NCBI GenBank assembly: GCA_015657735.1
Contig: SSSX01000290.1
Location: 1-12,840, forward strand
Source: Zoogloeaceae bacterium
Lineage (GTDB): Bacteria > Pseudomonadota > Gammaproteobacteria > Burkholderiales > Rhodocyclaceae
Length of the DNA: 12,840 nucleotides
Direction: 5' to 3'
Both the position numbers and the translations under genes were made by a program. Shown here one piece after another: positions 1 through 8,122 of this stretch. Every line of letters starts with the position of its first letter. Positions within the stretch are counted from its first letter, which is position 1. The notes beneath the pieces are model-generated. The model saw only the letters and a list, made by a program, of their open reading frames with translations, ran no database searches and had not been told where the DNA came from.

Positions 1-2
1 AG

Positions 3-1361
3 ATTCAGGCCGACTTGCAGGAGGCCGAGAAGAAGCTGCAGCAGTACGAGCAGCTGCTCAAAGAGGGCAAGACGCTGCCGGTCGATGCCGACGTGTCCAA
101 GGCCAAGGAGGCGCTGGACAAGCTCAAGACCTACGCCGACCAGAACTCACAGTTCGAACTGAAGGTCGCAACTGAGAAAGCGCAGGCTGCCATCACCAAC
201 GTCGAGGGGATGATCAAGGCACTGGATCGCATCCAGACCGAGTCCCGGCATCAGGTCAGTACCAACGCCGATGCGGCCCGCGCCGAGATCATGAGTCTCA
301 ACGGGGCCAACACCTCGAGCACGCACACGATCTACGTGCGCAAGGTGGAGGCAAACGCGACCGGCGGTTTGGTGGGCGGTGGCGTGCGCCGCTACGCCGA
401 TGGCGGTGCTGTTGCCCCAGCCTTTCCCCGAATGAGCGGCGGCTCAGTTCCCGGTTCGGGCCACCACGACACGGTGCCGCGCACCTTGGAGGCCGGTGCC
501 TTCGTGATTCGCAAGGCGGCGGTGCAGAAGTACGGCGGCGGTGTGCTCTCCCGGCTGGCCAACGGTGTTGCCCGATTCGCCGTCGGCGGCCGCGTGCAGG
601 CCTTTGGCAACGGTCGCCCCCAAGGCACCGATCCCGATGGCAAACCGATAGTCCCGAAGAAGAACCGGGAGGCGGTCGAAGCTCTGAAGATGATCGACCT
701 CGGCCTGCAAGGGATGAACGAGTACACGGGCTGGCTGCAGTGGAACTACGGTGCCTCGGTCAGTCTGGACATGCGCAGCAAGACGATGGAGAGCTACGGC
801 AAGCAGGCGCAGCAGGATCGGCGTGCGCTGGAGGACTTCATCAGCCGCAAGACGCTCACCGGCAACGAGCGCCAGAACCTGGAACGCATCAAGCAGACGT
901 GGCGGCAGGCGATGGCCCAGCCACTGCTCTGGGGCAAAGACCTGGAGCGCGAGCTGATCGACTACATGGAGCAGAACCAGGGCGAGTTCTACCGGCGCGG
1001 CGGCATGGCCAAGTCCGATACCGTCCCGGCGATGCTCACGCCGGGCGAGTTTGTCGTGAACAAGGATGCCGTTTCCCGCTACGGCGCTGGCTTCTTCGAG
1101 GCGATCAACAACCTGTCCGCCCCGGCGCAAGCCCTGGCTGGTCGGGCGCTCGCGGGCGTCCAGGGCTTCGCCACGGGTGGGCTGGTGCAACCCAGCGGGT
1201 CGCGGCTGGCCCGTCCCGTGTTGGCGGCCGATGCCGGGCCCAGCCGCACGGTGCGCGTGGAACTGTCCTCGGGACAGCAGAAGGTAAACGCCACCGTAGA
1301 CGCACGAGACGAGTCTCGTCTGCTGCAACTGTTGGACGCTGCCCGCGCCCGCACTGCCTGA
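3..1361 (+). CDS. Phage tail tape measure protein, C-terminal part (5' end outside window)
   Basis: The tape measure protein sets tail length and is released from the tail lumen during DNA ejection. The frame is open from the left edge, so the TTG at 15 is not a real start; about 450 codons of what is usually a 700-2000-residue protein are visible. The first ~95 residues are charged and Leu-rich with heptad-like spacing (LQQYEQLLKEGK, KALDRIQ), as expected of a coiled coil. After that come Gly-rich stretches and two copies of a motif common in tape measure C-termini: DTVPRTLEAGAFVIRKAAV (435-539) and DTVPAMLTPGEFVVNKDAV (999-1091), each followed by YG. A second charged helical segment lies between the copies. 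The stop is 10 bases before the next ATG. The family call is strong; it rests on this motif pair plus position upstream of tail-tip genes. Confidence 0.85.
   Translation: MQADLQEAEKKLQQYEQLLKEGKTLPVDADVSKAKEALDKLKTYADQNSQFELKVATEKAQAAITNVEGMIKALDRIQTESRHQVSTNADAARAEIMSLNGANTSSTHTIYVRKVEANATGGLVGGGVRRYADGGAVAPAFPRMSGGSVPGSGHHDTVPRTLEAGAFVIRKAAVQKYGGGVLSRLANGVARFAVGGRVQAFGNGRPQGTDPDGKPIVPKKNREAVEALKMIDLGLQGMNEYTGWLQWNYGASVSLDMRSKTMESYGKQAQQDRRALEDFISRKTLTGNERQNLERIKQTWRQAMAQPLLWGKDLERELIDYMEQNQGEFYRRGGMAKSDTVPAMLTPGEFVVNKDAVSRYGAGFFEAINNLSAPAQALAGRALAGVQGFATGGLVQPSGSRLARPVLAADAGPSRTVRVELSSGQQKVNATVDARDESRLLQLLDAARARTA
435..539 (+). repeat. Tape measure repeat motif, copy 1
   Basis: In-frame copy of the GG-x-DTVP-x-L-x-G-FVI-x-K-x-AV-x-x-YG motif: GGSVPGSGHHDTVPRTL then AGAFVIRKAAVQKYG. 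It is followed by a Gly-rich run ending VGGRVQ. The repeat is seen at protein level; the DNA copies are diverged. Confidence 0.7.
999..1091 (+). repeat. Tape measure repeat motif, copy 2
   Basis: Second in-frame copy: GGMAKSDTVPAMLTPGEFVV then NKDAVSRYGAG. It shares DTVP, the Leu-x-x-G turn, FV[IV]-x-K-x-AV and YG with copy 1, but has a shorter Gly-rich lead-in. It is followed by a Gly-rich ATGGLVQP stretch, parallel to what follows copy 1. Confidence 0.7.
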
Positions 1362-1371
1362 AGGATTCCCG

Positions 1372-1779
1372 ATGCAACTGACGAACCTCGAAACCGGGGT
1401 GGCTTTGCCATTGCCTGACGATTTGCTGTGGAGTGATGAGCACGCGTGGTCGCCCGCCGTGGCGACCACGTCTTACCTCATCACCGGAGCCTTGTTGATC
1501 CAGTCTGCCACCCGGCAAGCCGGTCGTCCCATCACGCTGGTGGGCGCACCCGATATGGCCTGGGTGACGCGGGCCACGGTCGAGCAACTGCGGGCCTGGG
1601 CCGCGCTTCCGGTCGGCAGCGCCACAGGTCGCTTCGGCTTGACCTTCTCCGATGGCCGCACGTTCACCGTGGCATTCCGCCACACGGAAACGGCCATCGA
1701 AGCCGAGCCTGTGCTGGGCATCCCGGCCCGTGCCGACACCGACTTCTATCGCCTGACCCTTCGATTCCTGGAGATCTGA
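1372..1779 (+). CDS. Small phage tail protein in the distal-tail (Dit-like) position
   Basis: A 135-residue soluble protein with no signal peptide or membrane segment. The ATG has a good ribosome site (AAGGA at 1361-1365) that overlaps the tape measure stop. The sequence alternates beta-strand-like stretches (GRFGLTFSDGRTFTVAFRH, YRLTLRFLEI) with one likely helix around WVTRATVEQLRAWAAL. The C-terminal DTDFYRLTLRFLEI resembles the ends of distal tail or tail-completion proteins that form the ring under the tail tube. In long-tailed phages the gene after the tape measure usually encodes such a protein, so the role is inferred from position and fold character. The start of the next gene is one base after the stop, so co-translation is likely. 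Phage-protein status is secure; the exact role is not. Confidence 0.6.
   Translation: MQLTNLETGVALPLPDDLLWSDEHAWSPAVATTSYLITGALLIQSATRQAGRPITLVGAPDMAWVTRATVEQLRAWAALPVGSATGRFGLTFSDGRTFTVAFRHTETAIEAEPVLGIPARADTDFYRLTLRFLEI
1445..1470. repeat. Perfect 10-bp inverted repeat inside the 135-aa gene
   Basis: CGTGGTCGCC at 1445-1454 is the exact reverse complement of GGCGACCACG at 1461-1470, leaving a 6-base loop (CGCCGT). It lies 73 bases into the gene. The stem contains eight G-C pairs and has no following T-tract, so it is not a terminator. A function is unproven; see findings. Confidence 0.5.
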
Positions 1780-1780
1780 A

Positions 1781-4700
1781 ATGCCGATCCAATCCGGCGA
1801 CGTGAAACTGCTGAAGTCCGCCGTGATGGCGGACGTGCCCGAGGGCGGTGGCGCGCCCACGGGCAACACCATCGCCGATGGCGTCTCGAACGCCATCTTC
1901 CCTGACATCTCGGAACTGGACCGCGCCGGAGGCCGGGTCAACCTGCGCAAGTCCTTTGTCTCGGTGCAGACCGACGACACCGACACCTACTTCGGTGCCA
2001 ACGTGATCGTGGCCGAGCCGCCGCAGGATGCGCGCGTCAGCGTCACGCTATTCAGCACCGAAAAAACCTTCGATACCCGCGAGCAGGCGCAAGTCCGCAT
2101 CGAGGCCTACCTCAACAAGGGACCCGAGTGGGCGGGCTACCTGTTCGAGAACCACATCGCGGGCCAGCGCGTCATTCAGCTTTTCCAGCGCACCACCGAC
2201 ACCGTTCCCAATGTCGGCCAGACGCTGGTCTTGATCGAGAACGAGGGACTGGGCACCCAGAAGGAGCAGTACATCCGGGCCACCTCGGTGTCTGTCGTCG
2301 AGCGCACCTTCACCTACGACGGCGACAAGGACTACAAGGCCAGCATCGTCACGGTCGACATCAGCGACGCCCTGCGCTACGACTTCACCGGCTCGCCCGC
2401 AAGTCGCACGTTCACTCGCGCCACGAATAGCACCAAGACGCGCGACACGGTCGTGGCGGACGCCGGAACCTACGTCGGGGTAGTACCGCTGACGCAGGCC
2501 GCTGCCGTCGGCGACTTCACGATCAAGGGCACCTCGATCTACACGCAGTTGGTGCCGAGCGCGCAGACCGAGACGCCCATTTCCTTCGTGCCGCCGTATG
2601 CGGCAGCAGGACTGCCAGTACCAGGGGCCGTCGCGGTGAGCTACACGGCCAGCCACGCGTGGACGACCAGCATCAAATTCAATCTCCCGGGCGGTTGCTT
2701 GCCGGGGTCACTGACCATCGGCACGGACGGCATCACGATCTTTGACGACGCAGGTCTGCTCAAGACCGCCAGCGGGACGGTCGGAAACATCGACTACGCC
2801 AACGGCATCCTGACCCTGAACTCGGGGACGATGTCGAACGCGAAGGCGGTCACCTACACGCCCGCCGCGCAGATTTTGCGTGCGCCGCAAAGCTCGGAGA
2901 TCCCGGTCACGCCCGAGTCGCGCAGCCAGTCCTACGTGGGTACGGTCAACCCGGTGCCGCAGCCCGGCACGCTGTCGATTAGCTACATGGCCCAAGGGCG
3001 CTGGTATGTGCTTTCCGACAGTGGCAACGGCTCGCTCAAGGGCCTGGACGCCAGCTACGGCGCGGGCACCTTCAACAGGAATACCGGAGCCTTCGTGGTC
3101 ACGCTGGGTGCGTTGCCCGACGTGGGCAGTTCGCTCGTGCTGACCTGGAATGTGCCGACGCAGGAGACGCAGCAGCCATCCACCACCCTGAAGGCCGCCC
3201 AGAGCCTGGCATTGAACCCACCTGCAGGGACAGCGGTGCAACCCGGATCGCTCACCGTGTCCTGGGAGTACGGCGGCACCAAGACCGCAACGGCGGCCAC
3301 GTCGGGCCTGCTGTCGGGTGCTGCCACTGGGAGTCTGAGCGTTGCGCAGAACCGCGTGGACTTCGCGCCCAATGTGCTGCCAGCGGTGGGCACGCAACTC
3401 ACTGTGAGCTACGTCGCGGGCCCGAAGCAGGAGGACTCGTTCGCTCACCCCTCCCGCAATGGCGCGGGGACGCTGCCAGTCACCGCGACACTGGGGGCCA
3501 TCGAACCGGGTTCGCTCGAAGTCGAGTGGAACACGTTCACTGACGAGGCGGTTCTCGGCGCATACACCTTCGCTCAATTGCAGGAGATGGGCATCGCCGT
3601 CTCGATCTGGCGCGACCCCACCCAGATCGCCCGAGATGACGGAAACGGCGGTGTAGTGCTGAACGGGATCTCGATTGGCACCGTCAACTACGCAACCGGT
3701 CAGGTGACCTTCAATCCGGATGTCTCGATCCGTATCCCACGCCCGGTCTACACGGCAGTCGCCATCAACGGCACCGGTCGGTGGCGATTGAACTACGGCG
3801 GCATCGCCTACGTCGATGCGCCATCGCTGTACCCCAACGACGAGTCCGGCTACGTCAAGCTGCGCTACAACAGCGCGGGCTCGACCAGCAACCAGACCGA
3901 GACGCTCCAGTTTCTCCCGGCCTTCAAGCTGGTGCCGGGGGTGAATGCACAGGTGGTGACGGGCACGGTGCTTCTCTCCATTAGTGGCGCGCAGCCTTGG
4001 GGCGACAACGGCCAGGGCACCCTGCGCGAGTTCACCACCAGCGGCTGGGTCACGCGCGGCACGATCAACTACCTGTCCGGGGACGTGGCGCTGACGTCCT
4101 GGACGGCGGGCACTAACAACGCGATCACGCGAGCCAGTTGCGTGACCACGGTCGGCGAGAACATCTCCAGCGAGTTCGTGTTCCGAACTGGCGCGGCACC
4201 GCTTCGTCCTGGGTCGCTGTCGATCCAGTACGCCCGCGCGGTTGGTGGCACGCAAAACGTGACGGCCGGAATTGACGGCAAGATCGAGGCAACCGGCATC
4301 AGCGGCAGCGTCGACTACGAGACCGGTCTGGTGCGCGTTCGCTTCGGAACGATGGTCACGGCGGCAGGGAACGAGAGCCAGCCTTGGTACGCCGCCGACC
4401 GGGTGGGCACGGACGGCAAGGTCTTCCGACCCGAGCCAGTGGCCGCATCCAGCGTGCGCTACAGCGCTGTGGCCTACAGCTATCTGCCGCTGGACGCTGA
4501 TTTGCTTGGCATCGATCCGGTGCGCCTGCCCAGCGATGGGCGCGTGCCAATCTTTCGCCCGGGTGGCTTCGCCGTGGTGGGCCACACCGGCAAGATCACG
4601 ACCTCGGTCAGCAACGGCCAGACCATCAACTGCGCTCGAGTGCGCCTGTCGCGCGTGCGCGTCGTCGGCCACGACGGAGTGGTGATCAACACCGGGTACT

Positions 4701-5344
4701 CCACCGACCTGGAAGCGGGCACCGTCACCTTCATCAACGTGTCGGGCTACAGCCAGCCCGTGACCATCGAGCACCGCATCGAGGACATGGCCGTGGTGCG
4801 CGATGTGCAGATCAGCGGCGAGATCAGTTTCACGCGCGCCCTGACGCACGAATATCCGCTGGGGAGTCACGTTTCCAGCGCCTTGGTGGCCGGTGACCTG
4901 TTTGCCCGCGTGAATCTGGTGTTCGACCAGTCGACGTGGAACGGCGCGTGGTCGGATGCCTTGTCGGGCAGTTCCGCAACGGCGACGTTCAACAACACGC
5001 AGTACCCGATCCGCGTGACAAATCGCGGCGCACTGACCGAGCGTTGGATCGTGCGCCTGACCAACAGCACCTCGTTCGAAGTCATCGGCGAGAACGTTGG
5101 CGTGATCGCCACGGGCAACACCAGTGCGGATTGCGCGCCCAACAACCCGGCGACCGGCGTGCCGTACTTCCATCTGCCCGCGCTCGGCTGGGGCAATGGC
5201 TGGGCCACCGGCAACGTGCTGCGCTTCAACACCATCGGCGCGCAGTTCCCGGTCTGGGTGGTGCGCACCGTCCAGCAGGGGCCGGAGTCCGTGCCCGACG
5301 ACAACTTCACGTTGCTGATTCGCGGCGACGTGGACACCCCTTGA
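1781..5344 (+). CDS. Giant beta-repeat phage tail structural protein (1187 aa), probably tail tip or fibre
   Basis: A very large protein, second only to the tape measure in this kind of module. ATG at 1781 follows a GGAG site at 1770-1773 and starts one base after the previous stop. Residues 1-270 form a charged N-terminal region that may anchor it to the tail (VNLRKSFVSVQTDDTDTYFG). Residues ~280-860 contain about six diverged copies of a beta module: PGSL-x-[VI]-x-[WY], a variable loop, then G-x-[VI]-x-Y-x-[TS]-G-x-[VL] and a strand ending the unit (for example GTVNYATGQVTFNP, SGSVDYETGLVRVRFG, GTINYLSGDVALTSW). Residues ~920-1187 are a different, beta-rich tail domain with many Asn/Gly/Thr. 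No signal peptide, transmembrane segment or enzymatic motif is visible. It lies between the distal-tail-like and putative receptor-binding proteins, so I infer a structural tail-tip or fibre role. I do not recognise a named family with certainty. Confidence 0.75.
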   Translation: MPIQSGDVKLLKSAVMADVPEGGGAPTGNTIADGVSNAIFPDISELDRAGGRVNLRKSFVSVQTDDTDTYFGANVIVAEPPQDARVSVTLFSTEKTFDTREQAQVRIEAYLNKGPEWAGYLFENHIAGQRVIQLFQRTTDTVPNVGQTLVLIENEGLGTQKEQYIRATSVSVVERTFTYDGDKDYKASIVTVDISDALRYDFTGSPASRTFTRATNSTKTRDTVVADAGTYVGVVPLTQAAAVGDFTIKGTSIYTQLVPSAQTETPISFVPPYAAAGLPVPGAVAVSYTASHAWTTSIKFNLPGGCLPGSLTIGTDGITIFDDAGLLKTASGTVGNIDYANGILTLNSGTMSNAKAVTYTPAAQILRAPQSSEIPVTPESRSQSYVGTVNPVPQPGTLSISYMAQGRWYVLSDSGNGSLKGLDASYGAGTFNRNTGAFVVTLGALPDVGSSLVLTWNVPTQETQQPSTTLKAAQSLALNPPAGTAVQPGSLTVSWEYGGTKTATAATSGLLSGAATGSLSVAQNRVDFAPNVLPAVGTQLTVSYVAGPKQEDSFAHPSRNGAGTLPVTATLGAIEPGSLEVEWNTFTDEAVLGAYTFAQLQEMGIAVSIWRDPTQIARDDGNGGVVLNGISIGTVNYATGQVTFNPDVSIRIPRPVYTAVAINGTGRWRLNYGGIAYVDAPSLYPNDESGYVKLRYNSAGSTSNQTETLQFLPAFKLVPGVNAQVVTGTVLLSISGAQPWGDNGQGTLREFTTSGWVTRGTINYLSGDVALTSWTAGTNNAITRASCVTTVGENISSEFVFRTGAAPLRPGSLSIQYARAVGGTQNVTAGIDGKIEATGISGSVDYETGLVRVRFGTMVTAAGNESQPWYAADRVGTDGKVFRPEPVAASSVRYSAVAYSYLPLDADLLGIDPVRLPSDGRVPIFRPGGFAVVGHTGKITTSVSNGQTINCARVRLSRVRVVGHDGVVINTGYSTDLEAGTVTFINVSGYSQPVTIEHRIEDMAVVRDVQISGEISFTRALTHEYPLGSHVSSALVAGDLFARVNLVFDQSTWNGAWSDALSGSSATATFNNTQYPIRVTNRGALTERWIVRLTNSTSFEVIGENVGVIATGNTSADCAPNNPATGVPYFHLPALGWGNGWATGNVLRFNTIGAQFPVWVVRTVQQGPESVPDDNFTLLIRGDVDTP
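2621..4351 (+). repeat. Six diverged beta-sandwich-like modules within the 1187-aa tail protein
   Basis: Approximate units, as DNA: 2621-2860, 2963-3151, 3242-3412, 3506-3718, 3938-4105 and 4205-4351. Shared landmarks are PG[ST]L near the start and a [NVI]-Y-x-x-G turn near the end, with aromatic residues on alternate positions. Units differ in loop length and are not alignable as DNA. The boundaries were set by eye. Confidence 0.5.
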
Positions 5345-5366
5345 ACCGTAGACAGGAACCATTGAG

Positions 5367-6638
5367 ATGACCGACCTGACCGTCAAATACTTCAACAGCG
5401 GCATGACCGGCGCGCCACAGATCTCCAACAACTGGGGCGATCTGGTGACGATGCTCGATGCCTGCCTCGTCAACGGCTTCGCGCTGAAGGCCATCGATAC
5501 CTTGACCTTCGCCAATGGCGTGGCCACCGCCACCATCACGGCGGGACACGCCTACCAGCCACATCAGGTGGTGTTGGTCGCCGGAGCCGAGCAGCCCGAG
5601 TACAACGGATCGTTTCGCGTGTTGACGACGACCATGACCACGTTCACTTACGCGGTGACGGGCATGCCGGTGTCGCCTGCGACGACCACCACGAACCTGA
5701 GCGCCAAGGTGGCTCCGCTTGGGTGGGAAAGGCCTTTCGCGGGGACGGGTAGAGCAGCCTACCGCAGCAAGAACCTGCAGTCACCGCAGAACATCCTGCT
5801 GATCGACGACAGTCTCAAGACGCCGGGTTACACGACCACCTGGGCCAAGTGGGCGAATGTTGGGATCGTGGAAGACCTGTCGGACATCGACACCATCGTC
5901 GGCGCACAGGCCCCCTACGACCCGAACAACCCGACGCAGAACTGGAAGCAAGTTCAAGCTGGACAGTGGGGTTGGTACAAGTGGTACCACGGCCGCACCA
6001 GCGGCTACGACAACTCTGGTGACAGCGGAGGGGGCAACCGCAACTGGGTGCTCATCGGCGATGACCGACTGTTCTTCTTGTTCTGCACCAATGCCGCCGG
6101 ATACGGCTGGTATGGGCGCAGCTCGTATTGCTTCGGGGACATCAGCAGCTTCAAGCCAGGCGACAACTACGGCACCGTACTCTGCGCTGAAGACGTCTAT
6201 TGGAGCAACAGCAGCAGCGGCTATTCGAGCTACCCGGGGCAGTACAACGGCTACGGGCTGGTTTCGTCTTTGGACTTCACGGGCAAAGTCCTGCTGCGCA
6301 ATCACACCCAGCTCGGTAACCCCGTTCGCTTCGGGCTGACTTCCCTGAACACGAACAACGGCCAGCAAATCTGCGGCCGAGGTCCGACGCCGTTTCCGAA
6401 CGGAGCCGACTACAGCTTGTGGCTGCTGCCCACTTACGTGCGGCAGGAGGACGGCCATATGCGCGGCATCCTGCCCGGGATGCTGTGGATGCCGCAAGAC
6501 CGGCCCTACAGCGATCAGACCATCGTGGATAACGTTGTCGGTCAGGCGGGCAAGCGCTTCCTGCTGGTCAGGACGCAGTACAGCTCGGAAACCGAAGGCT
6601 CGCAGATCGCGTTCGACATCACCGGGCCGTGGAGGTAA
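5367..6638 (+). CDS. Putative tail fibre or receptor-binding protein, Trp/Tyr/Gly-rich (423 aa)
   Basis: ATG at 5367 with an AGGA site at 5354-5357, 22 bases after the previous stop. Residues ~1-35 (VKYFNSGMTGAPQISNNWGD) look like a docking segment. Residues ~45-110 form a beta module built around EYNGSFRVLTTT and TTFTYAV, a short motif frequent in phage fibre and tail proteins. Residues ~190-300 are unusually rich in Trp, Tyr, Gly, Ser and Asn (WGWYKWYHGR, AGYGWYGRSSYCFGD), a composition typical of surface-exposed carbohydrate- or receptor-binding domains. The C-terminus (FLLVRTQYSSETEGSQIAFD) is beta-rich. Five Cys residues are scattered and no catalytic motif is evident. Receptor binding is inferred from composition and position; an alternative is a purely structural tail-tip protein. 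Confidence 0.6.
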   Translation: MTDLTVKYFNSGMTGAPQISNNWGDLVTMLDACLVNGFALKAIDTLTFANGVATATITAGHAYQPHQVVLVAGAEQPEYNGSFRVLTTTMTTFTYAVTGMPVSPATTTTNLSAKVAPLGWERPFAGTGRAAYRSKNLQSPQNILLIDDSLKTPGYTTTWAKWANVGIVEDLSDIDTIVGAQAPYDPNNPTQNWKQVQAGQWGWYKWYHGRTSGYDNSGDSGGGNRNWVLIGDDRLFFLFCTNAAGYGWYGRSSYCFGDISSFKPGDNYGTVLCAEDVYWSNSSSGYSSYPGQYNGYGLVSSLDFTGKVLLRNHTQLGNPVRFGLTSLNTNNGQQICGRGPTPFPNGADYSLWLLPTYVRQEDGHMRGILPGMLWMPQDRPYSDQTIVDNVVGQAGKRFLLVRTQYSSETEGSQIAFDITGPWR

Positions 6639-6641
6639 GCC

Positions 6642-7727
6642 ATGAGCTACCCGCTGAGCGAAACCTTCGCCACGGCTCCTGCCACCGGCTACACCGCAGT
6701 CCTTGGTGGAATGTCCGCGACGCACAACAGCGTGCAGCAGTCCATCGACATCTCGGTTCCCAACAGTCAGTCCATCCTGCGCTTCAACGAAACCGCCCAC
6801 GGCGATTTCTGGTTCGAGGCCGATGTCGAGTTGCTGATCGACCCGAGCGCCCGCAAACACATCGGCCTGTGGATGACCACCGGCAATGGCTCCGAAGGCT
6901 ACCGGTTTGCCCATCTGGACGGTTCGTGGAGCGTGTCGCGCTGGAACAGCGGCTTCGGTGACGGCGCGGCGGTATCGGGCAGCATCAACGAGGGAGCCAA
7001 GCCCGTCGCTGGTGTTGCCGATGTGGCTCCGACCTTCAGTGTCGGCCAGCGGTTGATCCTGCGCTGTGAGGTGATCGTCGGAGCCTTCGACGCCAATGGT
7101 GTGCCGTGGGCGCGGTTGATTCAGTTCAAGGCTGGTGGCGTGCTGATGTTCCAGATCGGCGATGCTGCCTACCGGGGCAAGCTGATTCCGGGCGTGTTCC
7201 TTTACGGTGCGACAGCTCGTGTCCACTCCATTGCCGGTGACGTTCCGTCTGGCTTGCCCGCATTTCCAGCGACGGTGAGCGTGAACGCAGCCGATGACCT
7301 GCTGCCGCTGGCGGGTGGGTCGACGTCGGTGCTTCCTGATCCCGCTGCCGACATCGGCGTCAACGCCGATTGCGACTTGATGCGCTTGAACAGCCCCAAC
7401 TCTGAGCTGTGGAACCGGGGTGGTGGCTACGACTGGCACTTCCACGCGATTCCGAATGGCCGCAAGAACATCCACTTCAGTGGCCACGGCTTCATCGCCG
7501 GAACTGTCAAGGAGAAGGGTCAGCCCGACCAGCCCCTGGTGCGGCGAGTGCAACTGGTCAGCGAAAACGCCCGCGTTCTGGTGGCCGAAACCTGGAGCGA
7601 CGCTACCGGTGCGTACCTGTTCGAGTTGATCGACCCGTCCCAGAGATACACCGTGGTCAGCTACGACTACAAGCAGATGTACCGCGCCGTGATTGCGGAC
7701 AACCTACGCCCGGAGATGATGCCGTGA
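6642..7727 (+). CDS. Phage tail protein with lectin-like N-terminal and transthyretin-like C-terminal domains
   Basis: A 361-residue protein with a strong ribosome site, GGAGG at 6631-6635, running into the previous stop; ATG at 6642. Residues ~1-200 read as an all-beta domain of the concanavalin/laminin-G style: FWFEADVELLIDP, KHIGLWMTTG, GYRFAHLDGSWSVSRWN and LILRCEVIVGAFD are the successive strands expected of such a jelly roll. Residues ~200-255 are a linker rich in Asp, Pro and Ala. Residues ~283-352 resemble a carboxypeptidase-regulatory or transthyretin-like fold: GFIAGTVKE, RRVQLVSE, ATGAYLFEL, RYTVVSYD. Both domain types commonly bind sugars or stabilise fibres on virion surfaces. 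Its stop overlaps the next gene's GTG (GTGA), so translation is coupled. Domain calls are by eye and tentative; the exact tail role is inferred. Confidence 0.55.
   Translation: MSYPLSETFATAPATGYTAVLGGMSATHNSVQQSIDISVPNSQSILRFNETAHGDFWFEADVELLIDPSARKHIGLWMTTGNGSEGYRFAHLDGSWSVSRWNSGFGDGAAVSGSINEGAKPVAGVADVAPTFSVGQRLILRCEVIVGAFDANGVPWARLIQFKAGGVLMFQIGDAAYRGKLIPGVFLYGATARVHSIAGDVPSGLPAFPATVSVNAADDLLPLAGGSTSVLPDPAADIGVNADCDLMRLNSPNSELWNRGGGYDWHFHAIPNGRKNIHFSGHGFIAGTVKEKGQPDQPLVRRVQLVSENARVLVAETWSDATGAYLFELIDPSQRYTVVSYDYKQMYRAVIADNLRPEMMP
7712..7715 (+). promoter_or_regulatory. Ribosome binding site (GGAG) deciding the GTG start at 7724
   Basis: GGAG lies 8 bases before the GTG at 7724. It supports this start over an in-frame ATG at 7409, which would make the protein overlap the upstream gene by more than 300 bases. 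Confidence 0.5.
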
Positions 7728-8119
7728 CCGTCGCCATCACTGTCGAACACAACGAGGCGCGGCTGGCGGGCACCCTGGCATTCCTGGATGCAGGCAGCAA
7801 CCCGGCGCGTCTGCGCATCTACGGCGGTACGCGACCCGCCACCCCGGCGACGACGCCTGCGAGCGCGATGCTGGTCGAGATCAGACTCACCAAGCCCGCA
7901 GGCACGATTGCAGGCGGACTCTTGACGCTGACGCAGCAAGAAGACGGGTTGATCACGGCGACCGGCATCGCCACCTGGGCGCGGCTGGTCAACGGCAACG
8001 AAGTCACGGCCCTGGATCTGGACTGCAGCGGCACCGACGGCAGCGGTGATGTGAAGCTGGCCAGCACCAATCTCTATCTGGGTGGCGATGCCCGGATGGT
8101 GTCTGCGATCCTGGGGTAG
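7724..8119 (+). CDS. Small beta-rich phage tail protein (131 aa)
   Basis: GTG start at 7724, overlapping the upstream TGA as GTGA; the in-frame ATG at 7409 is rejected because of its deep overlap. The protein is all-beta in character: LRIYGGTRPAT, LVEIRLTKPAG, GLLTLTQQEDG, TGIATWARLVNGNEVTALDL, NLYLGGDARMVSAIL. The LRIYGGTRP segment followed by a TGxATWARL-type segment is familiar to me from uncharacterised small proteins in prophage tail-tip clusters, but I cannot name the family. There is no signal peptide or membrane segment. It sits between a fibre-like gene and the hub gene, and the GTG of the next gene follows its stop after 3 bases. A tail-tip structural role is inferred from this position. 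Confidence 0.6.
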   Translation: MTVAITVEHNEARLAGTLAFLDAGSNPARLRIYGGTRPATPATTPASAMLVEIRLTKPAGTIAGGLLTLTQQEDGLITATGIATWARLVNGNEVTALDLDCSGTDGSGDVKLASTNLYLGGDARMVSAILG

Positions 8120-8122
8120 GCC

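Noticed and set aside
444..1469. 341-codon minus-strand open frame opposite the tape measure
   Set aside because: Antisense to a well-supported coding region, with compositional bias and no recognisable domain.
2708..5539. 943-codon open frame on the minus strand opposite the 1187-aa tail gene
   Set aside because: It lies wholly antisense to a clear phage gene, its product is an Arg/His/Gly-rich composition typical of GC-biased shadow frames, and it has no domain sense.
5781..7553. 590-codon minus-strand open frame spanning two tail genes
   Set aside because: It crosses the boundary between two coherent plus-strand genes with good ribosome sites, and its product looks like a shadow of high-GC coding sequence.
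7409..8119. 236-aa version of the small beta-rich tail protein
   Set aside because: The extra N-terminal 105 residues overlap the upstream gene in another frame; the GTG at 7724 with GGAG and a GTGA overlap is the better start.
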